The notes under the pieces: generated by a model
The model's database searches: none
Told to the model about the DNA's origin: nothing
The model's input: only the letters and a program-made list of their open reading frames with translations
Position numbers and translations under genes: made by a program
Shown here: positions 29,936-32,344 of the stretch, in pieces
How positions within the stretch are numbered: the first letter of the stretch is position 1
Layout: each line of letters opens with the position of its first letter
NCBI GenBank assembly: GCA_946803715.1
Contig: CAMPET010000002.1
Coordinates: 630,364-662,707, forward strand
From: Beroe ovata
Lineage: Eukaryota > Ctenophora > Nuda > Beroida > Beroidae
Length of the DNA stretch: 32,344 nucleotides
Reading direction: 5' to 3'

Positions 29936-31520
29936 ATGGATAATGTTCCGACTTGAAATAAATTTTTCCAGGAATATCAAAATTCAATTTCTCAGTCAGA
30001 AGCTAGTCCTCGGTCACAATGGCTTCTGGGGGCCACTCCCCCAGACTCCTGCTCTGTTTTCTTTGAAATGATCGTGCATAATTTGAGCAAGCTTCGAGGG
30101 GCCCTTATCAAAAACAATAGCAAAACCACCTGGCTTCTTGGGCTTGCGACCCCAGACCCCTCTGAACTGTCATGAGGGAGGCATCATGTGATTCGTCGTG
30201 ACTGAAGAGCAGAGGGGTGGATGAAGTCTGAGGCGCCGATCTAGGTAGACTCGTAGTAGGAGCTGAAGGACTCCATGTCTTGAGTGAGGAGGGGTTTGAG
30301 AAGCCGCCAGGAAGAAGCGACCACGTGCTCTGGAACAAAGGCCCCACAGTAGGATGCAATCATTGTTTGAAGAAGGGATGTAGTGGGAAGGGATGGTGAG
30401 GTTTTCCAGGTAACGCCGTAACGGGGAGTGTTGTTTTTGCGGCATATGACCCTGCAACTTTACTTCAATTTACAAAATAGGATTTTCACATATTATTATC
30501 CATGTGTCTTATTGAAGCTGACATTGAAACCTAGGACTAACTTTCAATTTAGGGAGGATAAAGGTGGTGTTTTCTAATTGAGGGGACACTTGACAATTAA
30601 AACTATTTGGCAGTGGCCCACAATTCTAAACTGAGTAGATATTCCCTCTCCAATCTATAAACGGAATGTCACACCTCCCCCAGCATCACACAGGGTATAA
30701 CCCACTTGTTCTGTCTAGACACAGTATATGAACCACATGTGCACACTGTGTGGTAACACCAATCACACATGTCTCACATTTCATCCTCCAGTCGGCACGC
30801 ATTTCAATTAGACAGTCCAAGCATAGAAAGCTGAGCACAAGTGTTCCCAATTGTGTATCCGTTCCCATTTGGGGGGGATAGAGAGAGTAGGGGTGAGTGT
30901 AATTGTCTGGGCACACACGGTCCCAAACACCACCCGTCTGGTTTAGGGAACACTACCCCGTGTTCATTATGGAACTCCCCCCCCCCAAATCTATACAAAT
31001 ATATAGAGATAGTTATCATTCTTACAATCATTATTCCTTTGTGTTTTCCAAGCTTATCGCCGTGCCAGATATTGCATTGTCTCTTAATCAGTCATGTCTC
31101 CCTTTCAAGTTTAGAGTTCAACATTCTATCCCCATGTCTTTCATTGTCTAAATTTGGCACTTTTCATTGTTTTTGAAAGTTAAATTTGTAATAGCTCCGT
31201 TGAATAGTTCTTCATAATCATATCGTGACCCATCCTCAAGTTTAAAATTGTCCCATTTGCTTTGTGCCAATGACCAAAGTGGTCAACTCATAATTGCAAC
31301 TTTCCCAACTGTTTCGAGCCATATCATGTCGCAGAGAATTTATATAGGAATAGTTTAACATTTATACTTCAACTTTCAAGTGATAATTTTAGATCAAATT
31401 TGAACACTAATAATAATAATTCACCAAAATCTTGAAAATCGCCTGATCTTTCCCCCCTCTCTAAACTTCTGAAACTAATCCGCACTTTCTCTCCCCATGT
31501 AGCAGCAGTACACGTAAACA
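29936..31520. other. Non-coding region immediately upstream of DMRT
   Basis: No gene supported; the minus-strand frames at 30108-30457 overlap in two frames and look like noise. Two related 30-base GC-rich strings lie at 30021-30050 and 30132-30161. An E-box lies at 30322-30327. TATATAG at 31341-31347 is a possible TATA box. A pyrimidine-rich run ends in CATGTAG at 31502, a strong-looking 3' splice site 18 bases before the DMRT ATG. Confidence 0.5.
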
Positions 31521-32206
31521 ATGGTAGAATTTGCTGGCAAGATGTCTGGGATAAGCAGCGCTGAGAAAAGCATTGCTAGAGCCTCCACCAGCGCCGCCCT
31601 ACGGTCGCCAATGTGCGCCAGATGCCGCAATCACGGCGTTGTTGTCAGGTTTGTCAACAGATGAAGTCACTGGACAATATTCTGGAATCAGTGTTACTTC
31701 TGATACCTATTTCACTATCGATATTTATTGTCGTTATAATGCAAAATGAAGCTAAGTATCGAATAAAGTACACACACATACACACACACTATGGCATCCG
31801 TCATTTTATTAGCATGCCGGTAATTGGAGTTATTTCGAATCTGCATGCAGTCTCCTAGTAGAGTATTGTGAGTGTGTACTCTCAATGAACAATGCATTGT
31901 AGCAAATAATTACTCAATTAAGTTTGTGTACGCTTTCAAAGCACGCGGATTACCATGTTTAAAATGATACTCAGAATTCATTTTCATGATCACCGCGCGA
32001 CGTTTTGTTATCATTAACCAAGTCATCCGATGGTTTTATCTTGTGCGTTGCTATAAGAGACAAAGCAACTCTCACAGTGCATATCTTGCAGGTTGCTAAG
32101 ACACAAGAGGTTCTGTCCGTGGCGTGATTGCACGTGTGCGCGGTGTAGTCTCATTGCAGAGAGGAGGCGTATCATGGCAGCTCAGGTGGCACTCCGTCGA
32201 CAACAG
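31521..32206 (+). CDS. DMRT: DMRT (DM-domain) transcription factor, 5' part only
   Basis: Doublesex/Mab-3-related transcription factor; the family binds DNA in the minor groove and controls sexual and tissue differentiation. Two exons are visible, 31521-31648 and 32092-32206 (phase 2 junction, GT-AG), giving 81 codons. The gene continues past the right edge after a donor at 32207. The DM domain starts near Met31: CARCRNHG at 32-39, HKRFC at 47-51, CTCARC at 56-61, then the recognition tail ending VALRRQQ at 75-81. The two interleaved zinc sites are complete (Cys32, Cys35, His47, Cys51 and His38, Cys56, Cys58, Cys61). The start is supported by an in-frame TAA at 31515-31517; Met8 is an alternative. 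The common Gly before the zinc His (LKGHK) is Arg here (LLRHK), and Pro replaces the usual Arg in FCPWRDC. Subfamily cannot be told without the C-terminal part. Confidence 0.95.
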
Positions 32207-32218
32207 GTAATTCGATGC

Positions 32219-32239
32219 CACACACACACACACACACAC
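32219..32239. repeat. (CA)n microsatellite in DMRT intron 2
   Basis: A CA run beginning 13 bases after the exon 2 donor. Confidence 0.95.
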
Positions 32240-32344
32240 CGCGTATGTAGGACTCCTTTGAACTCTATAGTCTGGTATGATGAGTGATGCAGTCCCTCTT
32301 GATACATTCGGCATCGTGTAGTTGTTACGTTGTTGCTATTCTCT

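Noticed and set aside
30108-30457. Two overlapping minus-strand frames of 83 and 95 codons
   Set aside because: Different frames over the same repeat-like GC-rich DNA; no motif.
10095-31520. tRNA, rRNA or CRISPR-like arrays
   Set aside because: No cloverleaf with A and B boxes, no rRNA-like sequence and no spaced direct repeats were recognised; the tandem repeats are contiguous minisatellites.

Overview
This window is animal nuclear DNA. All five recognisable genes lie on the + strand. Three have GT-AG introns. The proteins are a casein kinase II catalytic subunit, a NIF3L1-type protein, a PAIP2-type translational repressor with a PAM2 motif, a mitochondrial ABCB7/Atm1 transporter and the start of a DM-domain (DMRT) transcription factor. 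PAIP2 and DMRT are animal families, so this is a metazoan. The introns are mostly 80-420 bases and the genes are closely packed. A good 3' splice site sits just before every start codon, which would suit an invertebrate with spliced-leader trans-splicing (ctenophores, some cnidarians, tunicates and others). I cannot name the species.

Layout. 1-791: poly-T and GT/CA microsatellites, then the upstream flank of CK2. 792-3228: CK2 alpha, nine exons. 3229-5068: intergenic, with two copies of one small inverted-repeat element. 5069-5872: intronless NIF3L1-like gene. 6076-6931: three-exon PAIP2-like gene, starting only about 200 bases after the NIF3 stop. 8211-10094: intronless ABCB7. 10095-31520: about 21 kb with no convincing gene. 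It holds microsatellites, minisatellites, two palindromic MITE-like elements, an assembly gap inside a GT repeat, and an excess of palindromic CACGTG E-boxes. 31521-32206: first two coding exons of a DMRT gene, which runs off the right edge.

The first four genes are ordinary cell-maintenance functions: CK2 signalling, a conserved metal-binding NIF3 protein, control of poly(A)-binding protein, and export of the mitochondrial iron-sulfur precursor. Nothing suggests that they share a pathway, and their order looks like chance or ancient synteny. The long gene-free stretch in front of DMRT is the sort of place where distal regulatory DNA of a developmental gene would lie. The E-box excess there is the most interesting non-coding signal.

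Limits. All exon boundaries and counts were read by eye. No homology search, composition calculation or expression data was available.
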